From Mesorhizobium sophorae (GTDB lineage: Bacteria > Pseudomonadota > Alphaproteobacteria > Rhizobiales > Rhizobiaceae), in assembly GCF_002270415.1 (NCBI RefSeq), contig NZ_NNRI01000024.1, positions 95,217 to 159,216 on the forward strand: a stretch of 64,000 nucleotides of DNA, given 5' to 3'. How positions within the stretch are numbered: the stretch's first letter is position 1; every line of letters begins with the position of its first letter. Shown piece by piece: positions 1-8,428 of this stretch. The notes beneath the pieces are model-generated. The model ran no database searches. It worked only from the letters and a program-made list of their open reading frames with translations, and had not been told where the DNA came from. The translations under genes and the position numbers were made by a program.

Positions 1-1
1 G

Positions 2-688
2 TCGACGGTGACCTATCTGTTCGACGGCAAGATCAGGCATCGCGATTCACTCGGCACCGAAATGGTCATCCAGCCCGGCGACGTGAATTTGATGACCGCT
101 GGCCGCGGCATCGTCCATTCCGAGCGCACGCCGGAGGAATTGCGTGGCGCGCCGATGTCTGTTTCCGGCCTGCAGACATGGCTGGCACTGCCGGACGGCA
201 AGGAGGAAGTGGCTCCGGTTTTCGAGAACACGGCTGCCCTGCGGCTCCCCGAGATCGATGCCGAAGGCGTCAGCGGGCGCGTCGTCATCGGCGACTTCCA
301 GGGACTGCGGTCCCCCGTGAGGGCTTACTCCGAGACGCTTTATGCCGACCTCAGGCTGGCGCCTGGCGCCAGCGTGAAAATCCCGGCCGATGCCGAGGAG
401 CGCGCCATCTACACGCTCGAAGGCGAGGTTTCGATTTCAGGCGATGTTTTTCCGGCGGAGCGGCTGTTGGTGTTTCGGCCCGGCGACGAGATCGTCGTGT
501 CGTCGGAAGGCGGTGCGCATTTCATGCTATTCGGCGGCGCCTCGCTCGGCTCGAAGCGTTACATCTGGTGGAATTTCGTCTCGTCCTCCAAGGAGCGCAT
601 CGAACAGGCCAAGCAGGAATGGAAGACCGGCCGCTTCGATATCGTTCCCGGAGATGAGGAAGAATTCATCCCGTTGCCGGAAAGCTGA
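2..688 (+). CDS. Pirin family protein, 5' end cut by window
   Basis: This is a bicupin of the pirin family, whose members are metal-binding proteins, some of which oxidise quercetin. The reading frame is open from base 2 and the true start lies outside the window. The visible part begins just after the usual first histidines, with VTYLFDG. It carries the conserved stretch GDVNLMTAGRGIVHSER and then a C-terminal cupin (LYTLEGEVSISG-like strands and the conserved FGGASL). About 228 residues are present, where the family usually has 230 to 300. The stop TGA at 686-688 coincides with the edge of an intergenic repeat. The family is certain; the substrate is unknown. Confidence 0.9.
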   Translation, partial: STVTYLFDGKIRHRDSLGTEMVIQPGDVNLMTAGRGIVHSERTPEELRGAPMSVSGLQTWLALPDGKEEVAPVFENTAALRLPEIDAEGVSGRVVIGDFQGLRSPVRAYSETLYADLRLAPGASVKIPADAEERAIYTLEGEVSISGDVFPAERLLVFRPGDEIVVSSEGGAHFMLFGGASLGSKRYIWWNFVSSSKERIEQAKQEWKTGRFDIVPGDEEEFIPLPES

Positions 689-740
689 TGCATGTCGCCC
701 AAAAGTGGCCGGGTTTTGGGACCTAAAGCCTGATCCGCGT
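686..740 (+). repeat. Family A intergenic repeat, truncated copy
   Basis: TGATGCATGTCGCCCAAAAG followed by a GGTTTTGGGA block matches the copy at 41027-41130 (reverse orientation) and the copy at 23410-23507. This copy loses the distal part (the second ATGCAT block and the CAAAGACTT block). The upstream pirin stop codon is the first three bases of the matching segment. The 3' limit is approximate. Confidence 0.7.
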
Positions 741-814
741 CACAGACACGCATTTACTTTCGCCGGCGGCCGGCCTATCCCGCCCATGAACAGAAAGCCT
801 GAGCAGGCCTACCC

Positions 815-2728
815 GTGAATTCAACGCCGCACACGCCGCTTCTCGACAAGGTCCGCATCCCGGCCGACCTGCGCACGCTTGCCGAGAGTGAATTGCCGCA
901 ACTGGCATCCGAGCTTCGTGCCGAACTGATCGACGCGGTGTCCCACACCGGCGGCCATCTTGGCGCCGGCCTTGGCGTGGTCGAGCTGACGGTGGCGCTG
1001 CACTATGTCTTCAACACCCCGGATGACCGGCTGATCTGGGATGTCGGCCACCAGGCCTATCCGCACAAGATCCTGACCGGCCGTCGCGACCGTATCCGCA
1101 CCTTGCGCCAGGAAGGGGGCCTGTCCGGCTTCACCCGTCGCGCCGAGAGCGAATACGATCCCTTCGGCGCCGCTCACTCCTCGACATCGATATCGGCCGG
1201 CCTCGGCATGGCCGCCGCCCGCGACCTCTCCGGCGGCCGCAACAACGTCATCGCCGTCATCGGCGATGGCGCCATGTCGGCCGGCATGGCATACGAGGCG
1301 ATGAACAATGCCGGCGCGCTCGATGCCCGGCTGATCGTCATCCTCAACGACAACGACATGTCGATTGCGCCGCCGACCGGCGCGATGAGCGCCTATCTGG
1401 CGCGTCTGGCCTCGGGCAAGACCTATGTCGGCCTGCGCGACTTCGGCAAGAAACTGACCTCCTATCTCGGCAAGCGCGCCGACCGTGCGATCACCCGGGC
1501 GGTCGAGCATGCACGCGGCTACGTCACCGGCGGCACGCTCTTCGAGGAGCTCGGCTTCTATCACATCGGCCCGATCGACGGTCACAATCTCGAGCATCTG
1601 ATCCCGGTCCTGAAGAACGTCCGCGACAATGGCGAAGGCCCGGTGCTGATCCATGTCGTCACCCAGAAGGGCAAGGGCTACGCGCCGGCCGAAGCCGCCG
1701 CCGACAAGTATCACGGTGTCAACAAATTCGATGTCATCACCGGTGCGCAGGCCAAGGCGCCGGCCAACGCGCCAGCCTACACCAAGGTGTTCGCCGAAAG
1801 CCTGGTCCAGGAGGGCCGCGAGGATGACCGCATCGTCGCCGTCACCGCCGCCATGCCGAGCGGCACCGGCCTCGACCTGTTCGGTGAAGCATTTCCCTCG
1901 CGGATCTTCGATGTCGGCATCGCCGAACAGCACGCGGTGACCTTCGCCGCCGGCCTCGCCACCGAAGGTTACAAGCCGTTCGCCGCTATCTATTCGACCT
2001 TCCTGCAGCGCGCCTACGACCAGGTCGTCCACGACGTCGCGATCCAGAAACTACCGGTGCGCTTTCCCATCGACCGCGCCGGCTTCGTCGGCGCCGATGG
2101 CGCCACCCATTGCGGCGCCTTTGACACCACCTTCCTGGCGACCCTGCCGGGTTTCGTGGTTATGGCAGCAGCAGACGAGGCGGAACTGCGCCACATGGTG
2201 CGCACCGCCGCAAGCTATGATGACGGTCCGATCGCCTTCCGCTATCCGCGCGGCAATGGCGTCGGCGTCGACATGCCGGAGCGCGGCGCTGTCCTCGAAA
2301 TCGGCAAGGGCCGCGTCGTCAGGGAAGGCAGCAAGGTCGCGCTTCTGTCCTTCGGGACCAGGCTGCAGGATTGCCTGATCGCCGCCGAGGAGCTTGGCGC
2401 AGCCGGGCTTTCCACCACGGTCGCCGATGCCCGTTTCGCCAAGCCGCTCGATGAGGATCTGATCCGCCGGCTGGCCCGCTCGCACGAGGTTCTGGTAACG
2501 GTGGAAGAGGGCGCCGTCGGCGGCTTCGCCAGCCATGTGTTGCAGTTCCTCGCCCATGAGGGCTTGCTGGAAAGTGGCCTGAAGGTACGCCCGCTGGTGC
2601 TGCCCGACGCGTTCACCGACCACGCCAAGCCGGAAAAGATGTATGCCGATGCCGGGCTTGATGCCGCCGGCATCGTGCGCACGGTGTTCATCGCCCTCGG
2701 CCATACAGCCCGCGCCCAGCGCGCCTGA
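815..2728 (+). CDS. dxs: 1-deoxy-D-xylulose-5-phosphate synthase
   Basis: The enzyme condenses pyruvate and glyceraldehyde 3-phosphate with thiamine diphosphate, the first step of the MEP isoprenoid pathway, in the cytoplasm. At 637 residues it has the normal length. Visible family features are HTGGHLGAGLGVVELTVALH near the N terminus, the ThDP/Mg motif GDGAMSAGMAYEAMNNAG, and the transketolase pyrimidine-binding part with DVGIAEQHAVTFAAGLA. The start is GTG at 815, because the upstream ATG at 786 is in another frame and ends at once. ispH, the last enzyme of the same pathway, lies at 19.1 kb. In many Rhizobiales dxs is followed by tlyA; here two small genes intervene. Confidence 0.97.
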   Translation: MNSTPHTPLLDKVRIPADLRTLAESELPQLASELRAELIDAVSHTGGHLGAGLGVVELTVALHYVFNTPDDRLIWDVGHQAYPHKILTGRRDRIRTLRQEGGLSGFTRRAESEYDPFGAAHSSTSISAGLGMAAARDLSGGRNNVIAVIGDGAMSAGMAYEAMNNAGALDARLIVILNDNDMSIAPPTGAMSAYLARLASGKTYVGLRDFGKKLTSYLGKRADRAITRAVEHARGYVTGGTLFEELGFYHIGPIDGHNLEHLIPVLKNVRDNGEGPVLIHVVTQKGKGYAPAEAAADKYHGVNKFDVITGAQAKAPANAPAYTKVFAESLVQEGREDDRIVAVTAAMPSGTGLDLFGEAFPSRIFDVGIAEQHAVTFAAGLATEGYKPFAAIYSTFLQRAYDQVVHDVAIQKLPVRFPIDRAGFVGADGATHCGAFDTTFLATLPGFVVMAAADEAELRHMVRTAASYDDGPIAFRYPRGNGVGVDMPERGAVLEIGKGRVVREGSKVALLSFGTRLQDCLIAAEELGAAGLSTTVADARFAKPLDEDLIRRLARSHEVLVTVEEGAVGGFASHVLQFLAHEGLLESGLKVRPLVLPDAFTDHAKPEKMYADAGLDAAGIVRTVFIALGHTARAQRA

Positions 2729-2771
2729 ATCAAAGTCTCAAGGGCTTGAATCAGTTTGCCGGCTTGATGCC

Positions 2772-2787
2772 TTAACGCCTTGTTAAC
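2772..2787. promoter_or_regulatory. Perfect CtrA-type box TTAA-N7-TTAAC
   Basis: TTAACGCCTTGTTAAC matches the full alphaproteobacterial CtrA consensus TTAA-N7-TTAA exactly. It lies 90 bases before the small secreted protein at 2877 and 43 bases after the dxs stop. Assignment to CtrA rests on the consensus alone. Confidence 0.6.
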
Positions 2788-2876
2788 GCTACCGTTTGGC
2801 GCTTTGCTTACCGTGTCTCTTGGCCGTTTTTCAACGGCGCCCTGCTAGATCCTGACCAGGCAGGGAGACAAAAACA

Positions 2877-3170
2877 ATGAGAACGCTTCTGTGCGGCGTG
2901 GCGCTTTCAGCGGTCATCGTCGCGCCGGTCGCCGCCGAAACGCGCTATGATCGCAGCCTTGAAAAGGCGGCCATGGGCATCATCGCTGGCAAGATGGGCG
3001 ATATCCGCGGCGGCTTTTCCTACAAGCAGGCGCCGCAGCTGGTGGTCCTGCCGGACCCTGTGCCGGCGCCTGCGCCTGCGACCGAGCATCCGGGCGAGCA
3101 GGCTTCGGGAAATCGGGATGACGGTTTGTCTCCAGCCGTCGATCGCCGGGTTTCGCGAACCATTTTCTAG
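2877..3170 (+). CDS. Small secreted protein, unknown function
   Basis: A 97-residue protein of no family I recognise. It begins with a clear Sec signal peptide (MRTLLCGVALSAVIVAPVAA, probable cleavage after VAA-E). The mature part is short, with a charged segment (RYDRSLEKAAMGIIAGKMGD) and then a Pro/Ala stretch (PDPVPAPAPA). It is probably periplasmic. A purine-rich ribosome site (AGGGAGA) precedes the ATG, and the perfect CtrA-type box 90 bases upstream suggests cell-cycle control. It stands alone, with the next gene on the opposite strand. The signal peptide and context make it a credible gene; its function is unknown. Confidence 0.75.
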   Translation: MRTLLCGVALSAVIVAPVAAETRYDRSLEKAAMGIIAGKMGDIRGGFSYKQAPQLVVLPDPVPAPAPATEHPGEQASGNRDDGLSPAVDRRVSRTIF

Positions 3171-3199
3171 AGCATGCCGCCGTCCAAGCGCGGCGCGCT

Positions 3200-3601
3200 T
3201 TAGAACCACATGTCGCGCACGCAGCGGCCATCGCGCGGCAGGTCGTCGTAAGTGTCGAGGCCATCGAAATGGTCGATCGGCAAGTCGGCGACGGCCTCCG
3301 GCGGCGCAAGCCTTACATTGACGGCGATTCGAGTGCGGCCAGTGGCGTGGGAGCCCAAGCCACGCCAGGCGAGCACGCAAGCGCAAGTGGGACAGAACAG
3401 GATCTCAAGCGAGGGCGTGTCCTTTCCGGGGCGCGTATAGCTCTTCATCGGCCCCGCGACGCGGATGCGTTCGTCGACATAATCGTAAGCCCAGAGCGCG
3501 CCATAGCGGCGGCAAAGCGTGCAACTGCACGCGGTGATCGGCCCGGGATCGCCCTCCAGGGTCCAGTGGGTCGCACCGCAGTGGCAGGTTCCTGTCAGCA
3601 T
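3200..3601 (-). CDS. GFA/CENP-V family zinc protein
   Basis: A 133-residue protein of the Gfa fold (glutathione-dependent formaldehyde-activating enzyme/CENP-V). Zinc-ligand cysteines are visible as CHCGA near residue 6, CSCTLCRRYGA near 25-35, and CPTCAC near 70. The family binds structural and catalytic zinc, and its best-known member condenses formaldehyde with glutathione. Most bacterial homologues have no proven substrate, so only the fold is called. The start is ATG at 3601; the upstream extension of this frame would run into tlyA. It diverges from tlyA across about 170 bases. Confidence 0.9.
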   Translation of the reverse strand: MLTGTCHCGATHWTLEGDPGPITACSCTLCRRYGALWAYDYVDERIRVAGPMKSYTRPGKDTPSLEILFCPTCACVLAWRGLGSHATGRTRIAVNVRLAPPEAVADLPIDHFDGLDTYDDLPRDGRCVRDMWF

Positions 3602-3769
3602 TCGTCCTTCCTCGTTCGGACAGTACGGCGCTCCTGCTTGGTATTGTGCCGGGCCGATGCGATGCTCGCAAGCGGCGCAGCGGCTTGAAGTGTTCGCATG
3701 CTTCGAACGATGTTCCTTGTCCCGCCCCAATATCCTTGCCTTCGCGACCGGCTTTCGCCATGAAGGCCA

Positions 3770-4534
3770 ATGAACTCGCCTCTGCCAGCCAGCCCCCGCC
3801 AGCGGCTCGACGACCTGCTCGTCCAGCGGGGCCTTTTTGCCAGCCGTTCGCGCGCCCGCGACGCGGTCGAGCGTGGCACGGTGATGGTGGACGGCGTCAT
3901 AGCCCGCAAGCCCGGCCAGAACGTTCCGCCGCAATGCCTGATCGCCATTGATGATCCGGCGCAAGGCTATGTGTCGCGCGCGGCGCTGAAACTGATCGGT
4001 GGGCTCGACCATTTCGGCCTCGATCCAGCCGGCCGTGAAGCGCTAGACATCGGCGCCTCGACCGGCGGCTTCACCCAGGTGCTGCTCGAGCGCGGCGCGG
4101 CCCACGTCACCGCCATCGATGTCGGGCACGGCCAGATGCATGCCGATATCGGCGGCGATCCGCGTGTAACTGTCATCGAGGGCCTGAACGCGCGCGATCT
4201 CACAGCCGATGATCTGGCCGGCCGCATCCCGGATTTCGTCGTCTCCGATGTCAGCTTCATTTCGTTGAAACTGGCGCTGCCGCCGGCGCTTGGCCTTGCG
4301 AAGGCTGGTGCCGGTGCCATGTTTCTGGTCAAGCCGCAATTCGAGGCGGGCCGCGAAGCGATCGGCAAGGGCGGCCTGTTGAAGGATCCCTACGACGCCG
4401 CCCGTGTCGCCGGCCTGCTGCAGGATTGGCTGGACGCTGTTCCAGGCTGGCGTTCGCTGGGCCTGCATTTGTCGCCGATCGAAGGCGGCGACGGTAATCG
4501 CGAATTCCTGCTCGGTGGGATCAAGGATCGATGA
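3770..4534 (+). CDS. tlyA: TlyA family rRNA (cytidine-2'-O)-methyltransferase
   Basis: A 254-residue protein with an N-terminal S4 RNA-binding domain (RLDDLLVQRGLFASRSRARD) and a FtsJ-like SAM methyltransferase domain (motif I ALDIGASTGGFTQVLL; DFVVSDVSFISL). The TlyA family 2'-O-methylates cytidines in 16S and 23S rRNA; older annotations call it hemolysin. The ATG at 3770 gives a normal N terminus. Its stop overlaps the start of the next gene by four bases (ATGA), so the two RNA methyltransferases are probably translationally coupled. Confidence 0.95.
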   Translation: MNSPLPASPRQRLDDLLVQRGLFASRSRARDAVERGTVMVDGVIARKPGQNVPPQCLIAIDDPAQGYVSRAALKLIGGLDHFGLDPAGREALDIGASTGGFTQVLLERGAAHVTAIDVGHGQMHADIGGDPRVTVIEGLNARDLTADDLAGRIPDFVVSDVSFISLKLALPPALGLAKAGAGAMFLVKPQFEAGREAIGKGGLLKDPYDAARVAGLLQDWLDAVPGWRSLGLHLSPIEGGDGNREFLLGGIKDR

Positions 4535-5772
4535 GCGCGCGGTTCAGCATCAGGAAACTTGGCGCCCAGGGCGACGGCATCGCCGAGACCGAGAGCGGCG
4601 ATCTGTTCATTCCCTTCACACTACCCGGCGAGGTCGTCACCGCCGCGCGCGAAAAAGACCGTGCCACGCTGATGGCGGTGCTGGAGGCTTCGCCGCTGCG
4701 CATCGATCCCGCCTGCCGCCATTTCACGGAATGCGGCGGTTGCGCGCTCCAGCATTTCGAAGCCGCAGCCTATCGCCAATGGAAACGCGAAAAGGTGGTG
4801 CACGCGCTGAAGGGCAAGGGCATCGATTGCGACATCGGCGAACTGGTCGCCTGCGCGCCGCACACGCGCCGCCGCGTCGTGCTCGCCGCGCGGCGCACCG
4901 ATACTGGCATGCTGCTCGGCTTCAATCGCCATCTGTCGCCGGAAATCATCTCGATATCGGAATGCCCGATCTCGCTGCCCGAGATCGTCAGCGCGTTCGA
5001 TCGGCTGAAGGCGCTCGCCGAACTGGTGTGCGCCACCACCAAATCGTTCCGGCTGGCGGTCACCGTGACCGGGTCGGGCCTTGACGTCGCAGTCTACGAG
5101 TCCGGCAAACTGGGCGAACACCAGCGTCGGATCGCTTCCAACTTCGTGTTGGCTCAGGGATTTGCCAGGCTGTCCATCGATGACGAGATCATCATCGAGC
5201 CAAGGAAGCCTGTGGTCATGTTCGGCAATGTCGCTGTCGCCGTGCCGCCGGGCGCCTTCCTGCAAGTGACCGAGGCCGCCGAACAGACCATGGCCGACAT
5301 CGTCGGCGGACATCTGAAGCGCGCCAAGAAGGTCGCCGATCTGTTCGCCGGTTGCGGCAGCTTTGCCTTGCGGCTGGCAGAGAAGTCGGAAGTCCATGCG
5401 GTCGAAGGCGATGCGGCAGCCCTTTCGGCGCTCGACCGGGGCTCGCGCTTCGCGACCGGCCTGAAGCGGGTGACGGGCGAGCGCCGCGACCTGTTCCGCC
5501 GGCCGCTGACCTTCAAGGAATTGAATGGCTTCGACGGCCTGGTGTTCGACCCGCCACGCGCCGGCGCCGAGGACCAGTCGAAGCAGATCGCACGCTCGGA
5601 CGTTCCGTTTGTCGCGGCCGTATCCTGCAATCCGGTCACGCTGGCTCGCGACCTGCGAATCCTGCTCGACGGCGGCTACACATTGAAAAGCGTGACGCCG
5701 ATCGACCAGTTCCTGTGGTCGCCGCATGTCGAGGCCGTGGCGCTTCTGGAGAAGCCCAAACGAAGGCGGTAG
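4531..5772 (+). CDS. TrmA/RumA-type Fe-S RNA (uracil-5)-methyltransferase
   Basis: A 413-residue class I SAM RNA methyltransferase. It starts with a TRAM-like domain (RKLGAQGDGIAE), then the Fe-S cysteine cluster (CRHFTECGGCALQHF and a fourth Cys in SECPI). The Rossmann core (VADLFAGCGSFALRLAE) follows, then DPPRAGA and the catalytic-cysteine motif VSCNPVTLARDL. This architecture belongs to RlmD/RlmC-like enzymes making m5U in 23S rRNA. Which uridine is modified cannot be read from the sequence. It overlaps tlyA by four bases and is followed by a terminator-like hairpin. Confidence 0.92.
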   Translation: MSARFSIRKLGAQGDGIAETESGDLFIPFTLPGEVVTAAREKDRATLMAVLEASPLRIDPACRHFTECGGCALQHFEAAAYRQWKREKVVHALKGKGIDCDIGELVACAPHTRRRVVLAARRTDTGMLLGFNRHLSPEIISISECPISLPEIVSAFDRLKALAELVCATTKSFRLAVTVTGSGLDVAVYESGKLGEHQRRIASNFVLAQGFARLSIDDEIIIEPRKPVVMFGNVAVAVPPGAFLQVTEAAEQTMADIVGGHLKRAKKVADLFAGCGSFALRLAEKSEVHAVEGDAAALSALDRGSRFATGLKRVTGERRDLFRRPLTFKELNGFDGLVFDPPRAGAEDQSKQIARSDVPFVAAVSCNPVTLARDLRILLDGGYTLKSVTPIDQFLWSPHVEAVALLEKPKRRR

Positions 5773-5788
5773 CGCTGTTCGCATTTCC

Positions 5789-5810
5789 TTCGGTTCACGC
5801 GCGAACCGAA
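5789..5810 (+). terminator. Hairpin after the RNA methyltransferase gene
   Basis: TTCGGTTC and GAACCGAA form a perfect 8-bp stem around a 6-base loop, 17 bases after the stop. A T-containing stretch (ATTTTCTTG) lies a little downstream rather than directly attached. It is a plausible transcription end for the tlyA unit. Confidence 0.5.
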
Positions 5811-5958
5811 AATGATCACATTTTCTTGAGGTTTCGGCGTCAGGCGGGTTTGCCGAAATCGCGCCGCGAAGCCGCCTCTTTGCGACCGTCTATTTTGGAA
5901 ATCACTGGAGGAAGGAACCATCCTGCTCCATCACCGTTTCCATACTTGGTGGCCAGAA

Positions 5959-8346
5959 ATGCGGACGCTCCAGAAATTCCTAGGCTTCTTCCTCCTCTTC
6001 ATTTTCGTGGCCGCTTCGGTGACCGGTGCCCTCGCGCAGAGCGAAAAACGCCTCGCTTTCGTCATCGGCAATGCGGCCTATCCGTCTGGTGCGCTAGCGA
6101 CGCCCGCCAATGATGCCGGGCTGATCGGCCAGACCTTGCAGGCAGCAGGGTTCGATGTTGTAGGTGCCCGCGACGTCGACCAGGAATCGCTGCGCGGCGC
6201 GCTACGCGATTTCCTTGGCAAGGTTTCTGCTGCCGGTCCCGACGCGGTGGTCTTCATCTATCTCGCCGGCCAGGGCGTACAGTTCGAAGGCGAGAATTAC
6301 TTCTTGCCTGTCGATGCCCAGATCGCCAATCCAACCGACGTCCCGCTTCAGGGGATGCGGCTCTCCGATGTCACGAAGTCGCTGGCTGGACTGCAGACGA
6401 AGGTCAATATCGTCGTGCTCGATGCGGCGCGGCCGAATGCATTCCCGCAGACGAACCAGCCGCTGGCCGGAGGTCTTGCACTGGTCGATCCCGATCCGAA
6501 CATGCTTGTTGCGTTCAATGCCGCCCCGGGTACGGTCGCGCCTGAAGGCAAAGGTCCATACGGTGCCTATGCCCAGGCGCTGGCGGAGATGATGCGCGAA
6601 GGCGGCCTGCCGCTTGACGATGTCTTCGATCGCACGCGCCTGCGCGTCAACGAGGTGACCCAGGGCGCGGAAGTTCCGTGGGGCGCCTCAAAGATCACGG
6701 CGCCCTTCGTCTTCTTCGACCGCGCTCCGGACGCGCCCGCGCCCAGGGTCTCGGAGGCTGAGTCCCAAGCCAACCGGACCAGAGAGATCCGCGACTTCGA
6801 CGCCCGCGATGCCTATGTCGCGGCCCTCGACCGCGACACGCTCAGCGGTTACGAGGATTTCGTCGGCGCCTACCCGCGCAATCCAATGGCCAAGCGCGTG
6901 CGTGCCATCATCGCTGCTCGGCGCGAAGCAATCACTTGGCGCGAAACCTGGCTCCGGGACACCCCGGAAGCCTACTGGTCCTACCTCGATCGCTATGCGC
7001 ACGGCCCGCATGCCTGGGATGCCCGCCGCCGGCTGGAGCATTTCGATGCAGCGCTGGAGCCGCCGGAGGACTTTACCGTCTATGACTACGACGTGCCGCC
7101 GCCGCCACCGGAAGAGATCATCTATGTCGACCGGCCCGTGCTCTATTTCGATGATCCGGATTTCGACTTCGAGCCACCACCGCCTGTCGCGGTGATCTTC
7201 CTGCCGCCGCCTCCGTCGGATTTTGTCGTGTTGGCGCCGCCGCGGCCGGCAGTCGATGTCTTTGTCCTGCCGGCGCCGGTCTTCGTGCCGGTGCCGGTGT
7301 GGGTCAACCCGCCGCACAACATTGCGCCGCCGCCCGACAACGTCATCTTCAACAACATCCACAACACGACCGTCATCAACAACACGACGATCAATACCGA
7401 GAACAATCAGGCAGGGCAGGGTGGCGGCGGCCGCACCACCGGCCAGAAGCTGACCGGCGCCGCTGTTGGACTGGGCGCCGCAGCGCTCGCGACCAAGGTG
7501 GCGCTGCCGCCGCTGCTGCATAAGAAGGCCGTGCTCTCTAACCAGAAGCCTGCCGCTCCGGGCAAACTCGGCCAGGGTGTGACGCAAGGCCGGCAGCCTC
7601 CCGGCGCAAAGCCGGTCTCGAAGACGCTCTCAACTGATCACACCCTGCCGGGAGCGAACGGCAAGACGCTGCCACTCGTTAATGGCAAACCGCCGGTGCT
7701 CAACGGCCAGAATCTGCCCAACAACAAGTCCAAGAAGCTGCTTGGCAAGCAAGGCACCCTGGGCGGCAACCAGCAGGCTACGGGAAATGCCGGCGCTGCC
7801 GTTACCGGACAGGGCAATGGCCAGCAGAACGGAGGTGGCAATGGGCAGGGCAAGAACGGCAAGTTCAGCAGGCTGCCGACCGTCAACGGTGCACCGGCCG
7901 GGCAGCGCCCGAACGTGCAGGAGAGGATCAAGAAGAACAATCCAGCTGTCTTCTCCGACCAGGGTGGCGGCAAGCCGAAGAAGCTGACGCGCAAGGATCT
8001 GTCCGCCGGCCAGGGCGTTGTCGGACCGAGCGATCAGGCTCCGGGAAACGGGAACAAGAAGTTCCGCAAGCCGCAGAACGGCGGTGGAGGCTCCGCCGGC
8101 CCGCAAGTCAACGTCCAGCGGAATTTCAAGGTCAACAAGCCGAACGAGAATCCGCAGCGCCAACTCAAGCTGCAGGAGAAGCCGAACGTGAAAGTGTTCT
8201 CCAAGCCGCAGAAGCCGGAGTTCCATGCTCAGCCCAGGCCCCAGGTCCAGGAGCGGCGTCCGCCGCAACAGCCCAATCAGCAGCCGCCGCGAGGCAACAA
8301 GAAGCCTGCCTGCGGACACCCGGGCGAGCCTCCATGCAAGCAGTAG
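5959..8346 (+). CDS. Secreted caspase-fold protein lacking the catalytic dyad
   Basis: A 795-residue protein. Residues 1-26 form a signal peptide (cleavage after ALA). Residues 30-255 match the peptidase C14 (p20) fold: RLAFVIGNAAYP, then VFIYLAGQGVQFEGENYFLP and IVVLDAARPN. The usual catalytic histidine (AGHG) is Gln at 105, and the usual catalytic cysteine (DACR) is Ala at 157, so proteolysis is unlikely. Residues around 270-350 carry a short charged helical part. Next come a proline-rich stretch with many PPP runs, an Asn/Thr patch (NNIHNTTVINNTTINTENN), one hydrophobic segment (LTGAAVGLGAAALATKVALP), and about 280 residues of basic Gly/Gln/Asn/Lys-rich low complexity. Residues 30-255 probably act as a binding module. 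The gene appears monocistronic. Confidence 0.88.
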   Translation: MRTLQKFLGFFLLFIFVAASVTGALAQSEKRLAFVIGNAAYPSGALATPANDAGLIGQTLQAAGFDVVGARDVDQESLRGALRDFLGKVSAAGPDAVVFIYLAGQGVQFEGENYFLPVDAQIANPTDVPLQGMRLSDVTKSLAGLQTKVNIVVLDAARPNAFPQTNQPLAGGLALVDPDPNMLVAFNAAPGTVAPEGKGPYGAYAQALAEMMREGGLPLDDVFDRTRLRVNEVTQGAEVPWGASKITAPFVFFDRAPDAPAPRVSEAESQANRTREIRDFDARDAYVAALDRDTLSGYEDFVGAYPRNPMAKRVRAIIAARREAITWRETWLRDTPEAYWSYLDRYAHGPHAWDARRRLEHFDAALEPPEDFTVYDYDVPPPPPEEIIYVDRPVLYFDDPDFDFEPPPPVAVIFLPPPPSDFVVLAPPRPAVDVFVLPAPVFVPVPVWVNPPHNIAPPPDNVIFNNIHNTTVINNTTINTENNQAGQGGGGRTTGQKLTGAAVGLGAAALATKVALPPLLHKKAVLSNQKPAAPGKLGQGVTQGRQPPGAKPVSKTLSTDHTLPGANGKTLPLVNGKPPVLNGQNLPNNKSKKLLGKQGTLGGNQQATGNAGAAVTGQGNGQQNGGGNGQGKNGKFSRLPTVNGAPAGQRPNVQERIKKNNPAVFSDQGGGKPKKLTRKDLSAGQGVVGPSDQAPGNGNKKFRKPQNGGGGSAGPQVNVQRNFKVNKPNENPQRQLKLQEKPNVKVFSKPQKPEFHAQPRPQVQERRPPQQPNQQPPRGNKKPACGHPGEPPCKQ

Positions 8347-8428
8347 GCAGGAGTGAGGCAGGGATTGCCCGCCGGTCGCCGGGCACCGAACCTTCAAAAA
8401 GCTGAAGCGCTCTGGTCTGGTAGGCCGC

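Noticed and set aside
3602..4012. Upstream extension of the GFA protein frame
   Set aside because: It would overlap tlyA on the other strand and has no conserved residues; the family start is at 3601.
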